A stretch of 54,827 bases of DNA, taken from positions 1 to 54,827 of the forward strand of contig JAFUQW010000142.1 of NCBI GenBank assembly GCA_017472115.1, in the 5' to 3' direction. Each line of letters begins with the position of its first letter. Position 1 is the stretch's first letter. This document shows, one piece after another, positions 1-8,439 of this stretch. The translations under genes were made by a program, and so were the position numbers. Under the pieces are notes generated by a model, which was given only the letters and a program-made list of their open reading frames with translations, searched no databases and had not been told where the DNA came from. This DNA is from Bacteroidales bacterium. GTDB taxonomy: Bacteria; Bacteroidota; Bacteroidia; Bacteroidales; UBA932.

Positions 1-2
1 AC

Positions 3-296
3 ACGACATTATATGTAGGATTTACAAATGATATTGAAAGAAGAATAAAAGAACATAAAAGTGGTTTGACAAAAGGGTTTACACAAAGATATAATTGTGA
101 TAAACTTGTGTATTTCGAAACATATTCAGATGTAAACCAAGCATTAGATAGAGAAAAACAGATAAAGAAATGGAGAAGAGAGAAAAAGGATCTGCTTATA
201 AAGACATTGAATCCTGATTTAAAGGACTTGTCTGACGGATTTCTCGATTCGCTCCGCTCACTCGAAATGACAGATTATGGAAAAGAAGAATTATAG
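3..296 (+). CDS. GIY-YIG nuclease-like protein, 5' end outside window
   Basis: The reading frame is open from the first bases of the window, so this is the 3' part of a gene. The visible 97 residues include TTLYVGFTNDIERRIKEHKS, the middle of a GIY-YIG domain of the small YhbQ/UvrC-like type with the Tyr, Gly and Arg-rich core; the GIY start of the domain is missing. The C-terminal tail (about 223-296) is encoded by a sequence resembling a dispersed repeat (GATTTCTCGATTCGCTCCGC then CGAAATGACA) that recurs inverted at 45339-45373. The gene is AT-rich compared with metY and overlaps its start by 20 bases. GIY-YIG proteins of this size are uncharacterised DNA endonucleases; a role in repeat mobility is only a guess. 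Confidence 0.8.
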   Translation, partial: TTLYVGFTNDIERRIKEHKSGLTKGFTQRYNCDKLVYFETYSDVNQALDREKQIKKWRREKKDLLIKTLNPDLKDLSDGFLDSLRSLEMTDYGKEEL

Positions 297-1551
297 GTTC
301 GAGACCCTGCAGGTCAGGGCAGGACAGGAGATAGACCCTGTGTCAAAGGGAACGGCAGTGCCGATATATCAGAGCACCGCATACACATTCGACAGCATGG
401 AGTACGGCGCCGAGCTGTTCGAGCTCAAGCGTCCGGGCAACATCTACACCCGCATCACCAACACCACCAACGAGGTATTCGAGAAAAGGATGGCCGCCCT
501 TGAAGGAGGAGTGGCAGCTGTTTCCACCGCATCAGGACAGTCGGCTGTATTCCTTTCGATAACTAACATCTGCGGCCCCGGAGACAATATCGTAGCCCAG
601 CCTTTCCTCTATGGGGGTACATTCACGATGTTCGCCATAACCCTCCGCGACATGGGTATCGAGGTGCGTTTTGCAGCCGGTGACCATGTTTCCGACCTCG
701 AGGCTCTCGTTGACAGACGCACCAAGGCGATCTTCCTTGAGAACATCGGCAATCCGGCATTCAACATCCCTGATTATGAGCCGATTGTGGAGATGGCCCG
801 CCGCAAGGGAATCTGCGTGATGGTCGATAACACATTCGGAATGGGAGGCTATCTCTTCCGTCCTTTCGAGTGGGGCGCCAATGTCTCCATCCACTCTGCG
901 ACCAAATGGATATGCGGACATGGAACGGCACTCGGAGGAGTCGTGGTTGACGGCGGCAACTTCGACTGGACTGCAGAGAAATATCCTCTGCTTGCCGCAC
1001 CTTCGGAAAGTTATCATGGACTTGTTTACAAGGAAGTGTTCGGTGACGCGGCCTTCGCAGGCCGTGTGCGTGTGGACGGACTCCGCAACATAGGTCCGGC
1101 TGCATCACCTTTCAACTCGTTCCTGATGCTTCAGGGACTGGAAACCCTTTCGCTCAGAGCGGAAAGATGCTGCGACAACGCCCTTGCAGTGGCCGAATTC
1201 CTTGAAAAGCATCCGGCTGTGGAGAGCGTGAACTATCCCGGCCTCAAGAGCAATCCTTACCATGAACTGGGATGCAAGTATCTCAAGCATGGATTCGGCG
1301 GCGTGCTCACATTCCGTGTGAAGGGCGGCTTCGATGCGGCTGCAGCGCTTGTGACCCGCCTGGAACTCATCCTGCATGTGGGCAGTGTGGGTGATGCAAA
1401 GTCACTCATCGTACATCCGGCATCCACAACCCACTCCCAGCTCAACCCCGAAGAACAGGTTGCGGCAGGTGTATATCCTAACATGCTTCGTCTGAGCGTC
1501 GGTATCGAAAACGTGGATGACCTTATATCAGACCTTAAAGCTGCGCTATAA
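277..1551 (+). CDS. metY: O-acetylhomoserine sulfhydrylase (PLP enzyme)
   Basis: A 424-residue member of the Cys/Met-metabolism PLP family, the usual length for O-acetylhomoserine aminocarboxypropyltransferase. It makes homocysteine from O-acetylhomoserine and sulfide in the cytosol. The PLP lysine is K210 in SIHSATKWICGHGT; the phosphate-binding region SGQSAVF (86-92) and the DNTF motif (184-187) are present. The start ATG lies inside the 3' end of the preceding nuclease gene, so the promoter must lie within that gene or upstream of the window. asd follows 350 bases later on the same strand, so two steps of aspartate-derived methionine metabolism are adjacent, but asd has its own promoter. 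A cystathionine gamma-synthase-like role is less likely given the long MetY-type C-terminal half. Confidence 0.93.
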   Translation: MEKKNYRFETLQVRAGQEIDPVSKGTAVPIYQSTAYTFDSMEYGAELFELKRPGNIYTRITNTTNEVFEKRMAALEGGVAAVSTASGQSAVFLSITNICGPGDNIVAQPFLYGGTFTMFAITLRDMGIEVRFAAGDHVSDLEALVDRRTKAIFLENIGNPAFNIPDYEPIVEMARRKGICVMVDNTFGMGGYLFRPFEWGANVSIHSATKWICGHGTALGGVVVDGGNFDWTAEKYPLLAAPSESYHGLVYKEVFGDAAFAGRVRVDGLRNIGPAASPFNSFLMLQGLETLSLRAERCCDNALAVAEFLEKHPAVESVNYPGLKSNPYHELGCKYLKHGFGGVLTFRVKGGFDAAAALVTRLELILHVGSVGDAKSLIVHPASTTHSQLNPEEQVAAGVYPNMLRLSVGIENVDDLISDLKAAL

Positions 1552-1590
1552 AGCAATAGGACGGTAGCAAAAATGTTCGAAAATGCTCCC

Positions 1591-1629
1591 GGTTATCAAT
1601 TTTATGATATAACCAGGCGCATTTTTGCC
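1591..1629 (+). terminator. Weak hairpins after metY
   Basis: GGTTAT (1591-1596) can pair with ATAACC (1609-1614), followed by an AGGC-GCATTTTT-GCCT stem-loop (1615-1630). This could end metY transcripts. The stems are short, so termination is only possible. Confidence 0.3.
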
Positions 1630-1637
1630 TAAATTTG
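1630..1637 (+). promoter_or_regulatory. Bacteroides-type -7 promoter element of asd
   Basis: TAAATTTG matches the Bacteroides -7 consensus TAnnTTTG and is followed by GCACC, a typical start context. No clear TTTG lies 19-21 bases upstream. Transcription starting a few bases downstream would begin almost exactly at the first stem of the structured asd leader (1641). Confidence 0.55.
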
Positions 1638-1640
1638 CAC

Positions 1641-1910
1641 CCGCGACACTGCTGCGGTTTCGCACGAAACTTTGCTGAAGCGGATGTCGCGGCGCCTGAT
1701 AAAGAGGCGCTTGATTACAGACGGATATTTTATTGTTTAATTATATGAAGTAAATCCCTTTATATCACCATCATCGCTCGTCAGAGCGACGGCCGACGCC
1801 GTGTTCGGAACGAACGGAAGGCCAAAGGCCGCGGGGTATAATAGGGGCAGAGCCCCTAGGCATAAAGGAATTTACTTTCATATAAAAATCGTGATTTTTA
1901 TATGAAAGTA
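1641..1910 (+). promoter_or_regulatory. Long structured leader of asd with mutually exclusive pairing
   Basis: The leader of about 260 nt has three parts. (1) 1641-1710: CCGCGACA (1641-1648) pairs with TGTCGCGG (1685-1692) around a GTTTC/GAAAC hairpin, followed by GCGCCT/AGGCGC (1692-1697/1705-1710). (2) Arm 1 (1743-1763, ATATGAAGTAAATCCCTTTAT) is complementary, with one mismatch and one bulge, to arm 2 (1862-1883). They enclose four small hairpins at 1774-1789, 1803-1815, 1820-1830 and 1842-1858. (3) 1873-1890, which overlaps arm 2, is perfectly complementary over 18 bases to 1893-1910, which contains the asd ATG (1902). Arm 2 can therefore pair with arm 1 or with the start codon, not both. 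This resembles a translational switch. No known riboswitch class was recognised; a MITE-like origin for 1743-1883 is possible. Confidence 0.55.
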
Positions 1911-2909
1911 GCAGTAGTAGGTGCCACAGGACTGGTTGGCACAAGAATGTTGGAAGTCCTGGCTGAGAGGAACTTTCCTGTGACCGAACTCCTTCCGGTA
2001 GCTTCGGCAAAGTCGGTCGGACGAAAGATTACATTCCAGGGCAAGGAATGGACGGTAGTGAGCGCAGAAGATGCGATAGCGGCTCGACCTGACCTTGCAC
2101 TTTTCTCTGCAGGCGGCGGCACATCAGCCGAACTTGCACCTAAATTCGCAGAAGTCGGTACACGCGTTGTCGATAATTCATCGCAGTGGCGCATGGATCC
2201 GACCAAGAAACTGGTTGTTCCCGAAATCAACGGTGATGTCATCGAGGAAAACGACATGATCATAGCAAATCCTAACTGTTCTACGATCCAGATGCTCCTT
2301 CCGCTCTGGCCACTCCACAAGGCATACAGGATCAAGAGAGTGGTAGTATCTACATATCAATCGGTTACAGGCACGGGTTACAAGGCGATGGACCAGATGA
2401 AGGCGGAAAGAGCAGGCGGAAAGTGGGGAGAATATCCAGCGGTCTATCCGCATCCTATCGACCAGAACATCCTCCCCCACATCGACTCATTCCTCGAGAC
2501 AGGCTACACCAAGGAGGAGATGAAGATGGTCAACGAGACACACAAGATCTTCGGAGATGACAGCATCGGAGTCTCACCTACCACAGTGCGAGTGCCTGTA
2601 CAGGGCGGCCACTCGGAATCCATCAACCTTGAATTCGAGAAAGAATTCACCCTTGAGGATGTCCGCAGGATGATGGAGGAGACTCCGGGCGTGACCCTTC
2701 AGGACGACCCTGCCAGCAATGTATATCCTATGCCTCTCTATGCATGGGGCAAGAATGACGTGTTCGTAGGACGTTTCCGTCGCGACCCGTCGGTGAAATA
2801 TGGTCTCAATTTCTGGTGTGTTGCCGACAATCTCCGCAAAGGTGCAGCCACAAACGCAGTCCAGATTGCAGAAAAACTCATCGAGAAGGGATTCATTCCT
2901 CGCAGATAA
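1902..2909 (+). CDS. asd: Aspartate-semialdehyde dehydrogenase
   Basis: A 335-residue enzyme that reduces aspartyl phosphate to aspartate semialdehyde with NADPH, the branch point to lysine/diaminopimelate, threonine and methionine. The N-terminal Rossmann motif is VGATGLVGTRML (6-17). The active-site cysteine is C126 in NPNCSTIQM and the catalytic histidine is probably H237 in VPVQGGHSES. The length is normal. The start codon is embedded in a perfect 18-bp inverted repeat (1873-1890/1893-1910) that would hide it in a hairpin. No Shine-Dalgarno is visible, as is common in this phylum. The gene ends before a strong bidirectional hairpin. Confidence 0.96.
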   Translation: MKVAVVGATGLVGTRMLEVLAERNFPVTELLPVASAKSVGRKITFQGKEWTVVSAEDAIAARPDLALFSAGGGTSAELAPKFAEVGTRVVDNSSQWRMDPTKKLVVPEINGDVIEENDMIIANPNCSTIQMLLPLWPLHKAYRIKRVVVSTYQSVTGTGYKAMDQMKAERAGGKWGEYPAVYPHPIDQNILPHIDSFLETGYTKEEMKMVNETHKIFGDDSIGVSPTTVRVPVQGGHSESINLEFEKEFTLEDVRRMMEETPGVTLQDDPASNVYPMPLYAWGKNDVFVGRFRRDPSVKYGLNFWCVADNLRKGAATNAVQIAEKLIEKGFIPRR

Positions 2910-2959
2910 GTGGCAGAGGCAGCCACAGACATGACACGCAAACATCTGACCTGCAGCAT

Positions 2960-3009
2960 CTTAACGCAATCGGCTCGCCGTCTCAGGACGGCGAGCCGAT
3001 TATGTTAAG
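2960..3009. terminator. Strong hairpin between convergent genes
   Basis: AATCGGCTCGCCGTC (2968-2982) pairs perfectly with GACGGCGAGCCGATT (2987-3001) around a TCAG loop. An outer CTTAAC/GTTAAG pair (2960-2965/3004-3009) extends the stem across a 2-nt internal loop. It lies between the ends of asd and the leftward phosphatase gene and could serve both strands. Confidence 0.8.
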
Positions 3010-3041
3010 ACACTGATTTGCAGTATGTTACATATCACGAA

Positions 3042-4319
3042 TTATTCAGCCGGTGTGAGATCCGGGTATGGCTCTGTAAGCATGAGTTCTCTGAAAGTGT
3101 TGATATCTTCCAATGAGATGCCGATAGATACAAGATAATCTTCAATACCCTTCGAGAAGCTCTCACCCTCATCTACGAAGTTATCCCAGATATACTCGGC
3201 AGCAGGCTTATAAGCCCATGTAGTACGCTTGTTCTGGAATAGCTTGTAGCTCTCGGATTCAGCGATACTCCATCCTCTTGGTGAGAAATAAGTAACCTCA
3301 TACTCTTTGGAAATATCACCCTCAACCACATCGAGGAGACCAAGGATAATCATGCCAAGAGTACCTGTACGGTCACGTCCGAGCGAGCAGTGGAAGATGA
3401 CAGGCTTGTCAGCCTTGATACAGTCGATGATGAACTGCATGCACTGACGGGTCTTGTCTCCTCCTTCAGCCTTAAGCATAGAATCTCCACCTGTCTCGAT
3501 GATAGGAGCGCAGAAATCCATTCCGTCGATGGCCGCCTTGTCGAGAACGTCGCTTGTGTTGCGAAGGTCAAGCTGTGCCTTTACGCCCTCAGCGATTATG
3601 GCCTTCTTGCCGCTGTTGCTCATTGTACCGGACTCCCATCTTCCCGTACGGTAGATCTTGTGGTACTTCACCATCTTGCCGTCATATGTCAGCCAGCCAC
3701 CGAGGTCACGGCCGTTACGTACACGCGTCTTGAAGAATACCTGACGGATGCTTCCGTAAGTGCTGAAATTACCTTCTGTCATGACTGTACCCTTCTCGAT
3801 TGAAGAAACCTTGTAGGTATAGTGGACATCAGGGGTAAGGTTCGTGATGATCACATAGCTCTCACCGGAAGAAATCTCCTGTTCCATCTTCCATCCGGTT
3901 TCAGCCTCGGCAAGTTCAAGCTTGAGTTTGCCGGCAGCCTCGTCTGCTGTCCATCTCAGGGTATATTCACTCGGCTTGTCTGACTTCACGGACTCACCTT
4001 CAGCAAGCTTGCCGTTGTAACCGCCATGATAATCCATGACAACAGAATATGAGTAGTCATGATCCGGATATGTAACCTCCGAAACGAATTTCTCCGCATT
4101 TGCATTAGGAGCAAGCACACAGTCACCGCTCTTGATTTCCGGCGGAAGTTCAGGTTCCGGCGTAACAGCAGGAGGCGGGGTCGGAGCCGGTGTCTGAGTA
4201 GTATCCACTACCTCATTGCCCGGTTCGTCAGTTCCCTGATCCGGATTCACAGGATTACATCCGATCAGTACCGGTATCAGGAGAACAGATAAGAAATAAC
4301 GAATTTTCATAATATTCAT
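3042..4319 (-). CDS. Tyrosine-phosphatase-like lipoprotein
   Basis: A 425-residue lipoprotein with a type II signal and lipobox LIGC (C21), followed by a Pro/Glu-rich linker (about 25-62), a fibronectin-III-like beta region (about 70-195) and a phosphatase domain (about 195-400). The P-loop is HCSLGRDRTG with C311 and R317, the C-x5-R signature of tyrosine and dual-specificity phosphatases (Y_phosphatase3 type). As a lipoprotein it acts outside the cytoplasm, so its substrate is more likely a phosphorylated glycan, lipid or small molecule than a cell protein (inference). The start could also be the second Met (4310). It is the last gene of the leftward run, 19 bases after the CBM9-like lipoprotein gene. 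Confidence 0.85.
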   Translation of the reverse strand: MNIMKIRYFLSVLLIPVLIGCNPVNPDQGTDEPGNEVVDTTQTPAPTPPPAVTPEPELPPEIKSGDCVLAPNANAEKFVSEVTYPDHDYSYSVVMDYHGGYNGKLAEGESVKSDKPSEYTLRWTADEAAGKLKLELAEAETGWKMEQEISSGESYVIITNLTPDVHYTYKVSSIEKGTVMTEGNFSTYGSIRQVFFKTRVRNGRDLGGWLTYDGKMVKYHKIYRTGRWESGTMSNSGKKAIIAEGVKAQLDLRNTSDVLDKAAIDGMDFCAPIIETGGDSMLKAEGGDKTRQCMQFIIDCIKADKPVIFHCSLGRDRTGTLGMIILGLLDVVEGDISKEYEVTYFSPRGWSIAESESYKLFQNKRTTWAYKPAAEYIWDNFVDEGESFSKGIEDYLVSIGISLEDINTFRELMLTEPYPDLTPAE

Positions 4320-4338
4320 TAAGCTGATTTATAAACTA

Positions 4339-5115
4339 TTACGGAAGAGCAATTGTGAGCATTGGCTCAAGTTCGCCGGCATCTTTCTGAGCAAAAGTCT
4401 TGCAAGGAAGCTGACCGATGCAAGACCAGTTGAGATCATACTGATACATACCCATCGTGAACTGAGTCGCATCAGCAATGCCGTAAGCCTCAAGAACTAC
4501 AGAACGGAGGATAGATGCCTCGAATGCCCATGTACCGTTCTTATATGCGGCAGGAACACTTGAAAGCACTGCCATACCTGCGTCAAGAACCTTCTCAGTG
4601 CCTGATTCAGCATAATAATAGAATGCAGGATCCCACGCCTGAGGAGCGCCCTGAACCGGACCGTCATCTGTGGTTTCTTCCACAAACACGCCACCCTCTG
4701 CCTTTCCTTCATAGCCGGCTCCGCTCCACTTTGAGTCGTTTCCTGTCGAAGGATCGTTGTCAAGGTCAAAATAAGGAACAAACACAAGAGTGTTCTCTGG
4801 AATAAACTCACAGAAGATATAGATGAATTCCTCATCAGCATATGCCTTGAAAGTCTTGAACTGCTCATACTGTACATCATCAGCAGGGCAGGTCGCTACC
4901 TGGACACCTTCAAGATTGTCCCAGTCAGAGTATGTTCCGTCGATCTGGATGACAGCATCTGTCGCTTCAGGACATACACATGGATCCTCACCACAATCCG
5001 GGCAAACGTTCTCGTCCGGTGTCTTACCTGTATCAGGCTTTTCCTCACAAGCTGTAAAGCTTATTGCAACGGCAGCGAACATCGCTGCCAAAGTCAAAAG
5101 TTTTTTCATATTCAA
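4339..5115 (-). CDS. CBM9/DOMON-like lipoprotein with Cys4 motif
   Basis: A 258-residue lipoprotein. The signal peptide ends at a TAC lipobox followed by EE, acidic residues as in surface-export signals of Bacteroidota. Next comes a short Cys4 motif, CPDCGEDPCVC (about residues 38-48), then a beta-rich domain starting VIQIDGTYSDWDNLEGVQVA and continuing with AYADEEFIYIFCEF, the pattern of CBM9-like/DOMON carbohydrate-binding domains. It is a diverged paralogue of the three tandem genes at 25388-27817, separated from them by about 20 kb of the same transcription unit. It is probably a surface glycan-binding protein. It lies 6 bases after galE. No enzyme motif is visible. MKKLL (start at 5109) is an alternative start. 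Confidence 0.75.
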   Translation of the reverse strand: MNMKKLLTLAAMFAAVAISFTACEEKPDTGKTPDENVCPDCGEDPCVCPEATDAVIQIDGTYSDWDNLEGVQVATCPADDVQYEQFKTFKAYADEEFIYIFCEFIPENTLVFVPYFDLDNDPSTGNDSKWSGAGYEGKAEGGVFVEETTDDGPVQGAPQAWDPAFYYYAESGTEKVLDAGMAVLSSVPAAYKNGTWAFEASILRSVVLEAYGIADATQFTMGMYQYDLNWSCIGQLPCKTFAQKDAGELEPMLTIALP

Positions 5116-5121
5116 ATAAAG

Positions 5122-6177
5122 TTAAAGATTTTCAGCGAGATGCTTTTCCCATGCCCAGGCTGCCGCGAGTGTATCCTCGACACTGCGCTCAGCCTTCCAG
5201 CCGAGTTCTTCGTTGGCAAGGGTCGTGTCAGCCCAGATAGCCATCACGTCTCCCGGACGACGGTCAACGAACTTGTAGTTCAGCTTGAGGCCGTTAACCT
5301 TCTCGAAAGCCGTAACAAGCTCATACACAGAAACCGGACGTCCTGTTCCTACGTTGAATATCTCGTAACCTTCCTTCATCCTGCACTCGACCATTCTTGA
5401 CACGGCCGCCACATGTGCCTTTGCAAGGTCAACGATGTCGATGTAGTCGCGAAGGCATGTACCGTCCTCAGTCGGATAATCCTTACCGAAGATGCTCAGG
5501 CACTCACGCTTGCCGATCGCTGTCTGAGTAATGAACGGAACGAGGTTGTTTGGGACACCGCGAGGGAGTTCTCCGATAAGAGCCGAAGGATGAGCACCGA
5601 TAGGGTTGAAATAGCGGAGGGCTATGCCTTTCACCGCACCCTGTCCGTCCGATCCGTCAAATCCTGAGGTAGCGAACACCACGTCACGAAGAATATCCTC
5701 GCACATCTGCTTGGTGTTGCCGTATGGAGATGTCGATGGCAGGCGAGGAGTCTTTTCGGTCACAGGGAGATCCTCAGCCTCACCATAGACAGTTGCCGAT
5801 GATGAGAAGAGAACATTGCATCCGCCGTGACTCTTCGCTGCTTCAAGGATATTGATGAACGACACCAGATTGTTGCGGTAGTACATCAGAGGCTCGGCCA
5901 CTGACTCACCCACAGCCTTGAATGCTGCTAAATGGATCACTGCATCGATATTGCACTCATTGAAGAGACGATCGACTGAAGCATAGTCGCAGCAGTCAAT
6001 CTGATAGAACGGGATATCATCGCGTCCTGTGATCTTCTTCACTCCCTCGAAGCAGGTCATGTCGCAGTTGGACATATTGTCCGCAACTACGACATCATAA
6101 CCCGCCGAGATCAGTTCGACAGTCACATGGCTGCCGATATATCCGGCACCGCCGGATACCAATACTGTCTTTGCCAT
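5122..6177 (-). CDS. galE: UDP-glucose/UDP-N-acetylglucosamine 4-epimerase
   Basis: A 351-residue short-chain dehydrogenase-type epimerase. The NAD motif is GGAGYIGSH (9-17), the catalytic Tyr and Lys are Y152 and K156 (PYGNTK), with Ser around 126. It interconverts UDP-Glc and UDP-Gal and, in some members, the N-acetyl forms. The residue aligned by eye with E. coli Y299, which restricts GalNAc substrates, is I314 in GDVMAIWADTT, so the pocket is not closed by Tyr. Together with the upstream nucleotidyltransferase and mutase genes and the NahK-like kinase at 45385 this fits a Leloir-type GalNAc route. It lies 10 bases after the MFS transporter gene and is clearly co-transcribed. Confidence 0.93.
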   Translation of the reverse strand: MAKTVLVSGGAGYIGSHVTVELISAGYDVVVADNMSNCDMTCFEGVKKITGRDDIPFYQIDCCDYASVDRLFNECNIDAVIHLAAFKAVGESVAEPLMYYRNNLVSFINILEAAKSHGGCNVLFSSSATVYGEAEDLPVTEKTPRLPSTSPYGNTKQMCEDILRDVVFATSGFDGSDGQGAVKGIALRYFNPIGAHPSALIGELPRGVPNNLVPFITQTAIGKRECLSIFGKDYPTEDGTCLRDYIDIVDLAKAHVAAVSRMVECRMKEGYEIFNVGTGRPVSVYELVTAFEKVNGLKLNYKFVDRRPGDVMAIWADTTLANEELGWKAERSVEDTLAAAWAWEKHLAENL

Positions 6178-6187
6178 ATCTATATGA

Positions 6188-7447
6188 TTACGACTTCTTT
6201 ACCTTTGAACCGAGAAGTGCGTACCAGAGAATGTATGCAATTGCTGCTACAAGCACCCAGTAGCTCTGTACATATCCTGCAAAGTCAGCTACTGCACCCT
6301 GAAGGAGCGGAAGGATACCGCCACCGCATACCATCACCATGAAGAGGCCTGATGCGATTGAAGTATATTTTCCAAGTCCCTCTACCGCAAGGTTGAAGAT
6401 AGCACCCCACATCACTGAAGTACAGAGACCGCAGGCAACGAAGAGGAGAGCATTTACAGGAACCTGTGTACCAAGAAGGGCAACTTTAAGAGTCTCAGGA
6501 AGGAACATTCCCACAACAAGGAGAAGGATACCTGCCGAGCTCACTGCAATCATCATGGTGCGGCTTGAAACCTTACCTCCGATCACACTTGCCACAAGAC
6601 GTCCGCAAAGCATGAGGAACCAGTATGCTCCTACAAGAGTACCGGCAACGCCTGTAGCGATATTGAGACCGTTCACGTCAGTCAGATAAAGGTTCACGAT
6701 ATTAGGAATACCTACCTCGATACCCACATAAAGGAAGATTGCGATTGCTCCGAATACGAAGTGTCTGTATGAAAGCGCACCCTTGATGCTCTCGAGAGTT
6801 CCTTCCTTCTTCTCGTCCTTTGCAGCTGCAGCAGCCTCGAGTTCAGGCTCAGGAATATCAGAAAGGAGAATGATCACAAATGCGAGAGCGAAGATACCCA
6901 TAGCGATGAAGAGCGCAAGGTTCACGTCAGCAACCTGTGTCTTTTCTGTAACCTCACCGATGAGCATACCTGCCAGTACAGGAACGATTGTAGCTGAGAG
7001 AGAGTTGCATGAACCTGCGATCTGGATGAGCTGGTTACCTCTGTTTCCACCACCACCGAGAGTGTTGAGAAGCGGATTGACAACGGTATTGAGCATACAC
7101 ATTGAGAAACCGGACACGAATGCTCCGAGGAGATATACGGTGAAGCTTCCGAAAATACCTGAGAGGTATGAAATGCCGACTCCGACAAAACCTACTGTCA
7201 CGGCAGCAAGGGCTGTGAACTTGTATCCCTTGCCCTTGAGGAGGAAACCTGCAGGAAGTCCGAGGAAAGCATAAGCGATGAAGTTCGCTGCGTTTCCGAG
7301 CTGCGACATGAGGTTAGTGGCTCCGAACTGGGCTTTTGCGATGATACCCATAGGGTTCTGGAGACCTGTGACGAATGAAATCATTGCAAAGAGGAAAAAG
7401 CAGATTCCGATTGCAAAGACATTACCTTTTTTTGCGTTCTTTTCCAT
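6188..7447 (-). CDS. MFS sugar transporter, FucP/GluP-like
   Basis: A 419-residue inner-membrane protein with about 12 hydrophobic segments in two halves separated by a charged loop (EPELEAAAAAKDEKKEGTLE, near 200-222). The N-terminus, MISFVTGLQNPMG, resembles the fucose/galactose:H+ symporter (FHS) branch of the major facilitator superfamily. It would bring free sugar released in the periplasm into the cytosol. The neighbours (GalE, nucleotidyltransferase, NagB-like, mutase) suggest Gal, GalNAc or GlcNAc as substrate, but the sequence alone does not decide. A 52-base gap separates it from the nucleotidyltransferase gene. Confidence 0.88.
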   Translation of the reverse strand: MEKNAKKGNVFAIGICFFLFAMISFVTGLQNPMGIIAKAQFGATNLMSQLGNAANFIAYAFLGLPAGFLLKGKGYKFTALAAVTVGFVGVGISYLSGIFGSFTVYLLGAFVSGFSMCMLNTVVNPLLNTLGGGGNRGNQLIQIAGSCNSLSATIVPVLAGMLIGEVTEKTQVADVNLALFIAMGIFALAFVIILLSDIPEPELEAAAAAKDEKKEGTLESIKGALSYRHFVFGAIAIFLYVGIEVGIPNIVNLYLTDVNGLNIATGVAGTLVGAYWFLMLCGRLVASVIGGKVSSRTMMIAVSSAGILLLVVGMFLPETLKVALLGTQVPVNALLFVACGLCTSVMWGAIFNLAVEGLGKYTSIASGLFMVMVCGGGILPLLQGAVADFAGYVQSYWVLVAAIAYILWYALLGSKVKKS

Positions 7448-7499
7448 TTTTATCAGTTTTAAAGTTTAATGATCCGGTTAGTGATTCGATTATATTCTG

Positions 7500-8429
7500 T
7501 TAGTAAAGCGGAGACGGATAGACACCTGTATCGGCAAATTCCTGAAGCTTGGCTACAACTCCCGGACGGTCTTCCTTGAAGGTCACACCGAACCATTTCG
7601 AAGATGTCTTGAGGAGTTCGCATCTGCCTTCGTTCTTCCTGATGAAGCTGTCGATCACGTAAGGAATGTAGAACTCGGACTTGAGTTCGCCTGCATTCTC
7701 GGCAAGGAATTCCTTGAACACGCTCTCGCTCTTCTCGAAATAATCAGGAGTGAATCCCCACATGTTCATAGAACAGAGAGCCTTCGGAGCAAGATGCACC
7801 ACCGATCCGGTCACGCTGTTGCGGCCATAGATGCATCCATCCTCTTCGCGTGCGATCTCGTGATGCTCCACGACGCTGCTAAGATAACCGCTGATGTCGG
7901 CAGTACCGATACCTCTTGACACCTTGCCCGATTCCGACAATGTATTTTCGAGTTCGAAGCCGACAAGCGCATACTGGCCTTCTGTGTTTTCGTGAGCACG
8001 AAGCCAGTCTGCAAGGACGCGGAAAGAGTCGCGGCCGTAGAAATCGTCACCGTTGATCACGGCAAAAGGCTCGTTGATGACTTCCTTTCCCATAAGCACC
8101 GCATGAGCGGTTCCCCATGGTTTCTGCCTTTCCGGATTCATAACGTATCCCTCAGGAATCTTGTTCAGTTCCTGAGATACGAACTCAAGCTGAAGCGGCT
8201 CGCCGTCAACACATTTCACATGTCCGTATTTCTCTTTCACAGCCTTCTCCATATCTGCTCTGAAATAATCTCGCACGATATATACTATCTTGCCGAAACC
8301 GGCGTTGACTGCATCATAGATCGAATAATCGATAATGGTCTCTCCGTTAGGACCGAGAGTATCCAGCTGCTTCAGACCGCCATAACGGCTTCCCATTCCG
8401 GCAGCAAGCACCAAAAGTGTAGGTTTCAT
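7500..8429 (-). CDS. Sugar-1-phosphate nucleotidyltransferase-like protein
   Basis: A 309-residue cytosolic protein of the NTP_transferase fold. The N-terminal signature LAAGMGSRYGGLKQLDTLGPNGETIID corresponds to the nucleotide-binding G-rich loop. VINGDDFYGRDSF carries the metal-binding Asp and PWGTAHAV is the base-contacting region. The family makes NDP-sugars from sugar-1-phosphates. With a NahK-like kinase (45385), GalE and a phosphohexosamine mutase in the same locus, the likely reaction is HexNAc-1-phosphate plus UTP to UDP-HexNAc (inference). A glucose- or mannose-1-phosphate substrate remains possible. It lies 10 bases after the NagB-PIG-L gene. No left-handed beta-helix acetyltransferase domain follows, unlike GlmU. 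Confidence 0.8.
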   Translation of the reverse strand: MKPTLLVLAAGMGSRYGGLKQLDTLGPNGETIIDYSIYDAVNAGFGKIVYIVRDYFRADMEKAVKEKYGHVKCVDGEPLQLEFVSQELNKIPEGYVMNPERQKPWGTAHAVLMGKEVINEPFAVINGDDFYGRDSFRVLADWLRAHENTEGQYALVGFELENTLSESGKVSRGIGTADISGYLSSVVEHHEIAREEDGCIYGRNSVTGSVVHLAPKALCSMNMWGFTPDYFEKSESVFKEFLAENAGELKSEFYIPYVIDSFIRKNEGRCELLKTSSKWFGVTFKEDRPGVVAKLQEFADTGVYPSPLY

Positions 8430-8439
8430 GTCTTAGGTA

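Noticed and set aside
532..1017. Reverse-strand open frame within metY
   Set aside because: Shadow of a well-conserved PLP enzyme; no start context or motif of its own.
1771..2010. Reverse-strand open frame across the asd leader
   Set aside because: It covers the inverted repeats and the asd 5' end, and its translation shows nothing recognisable. The RNA-structure explanation is better.
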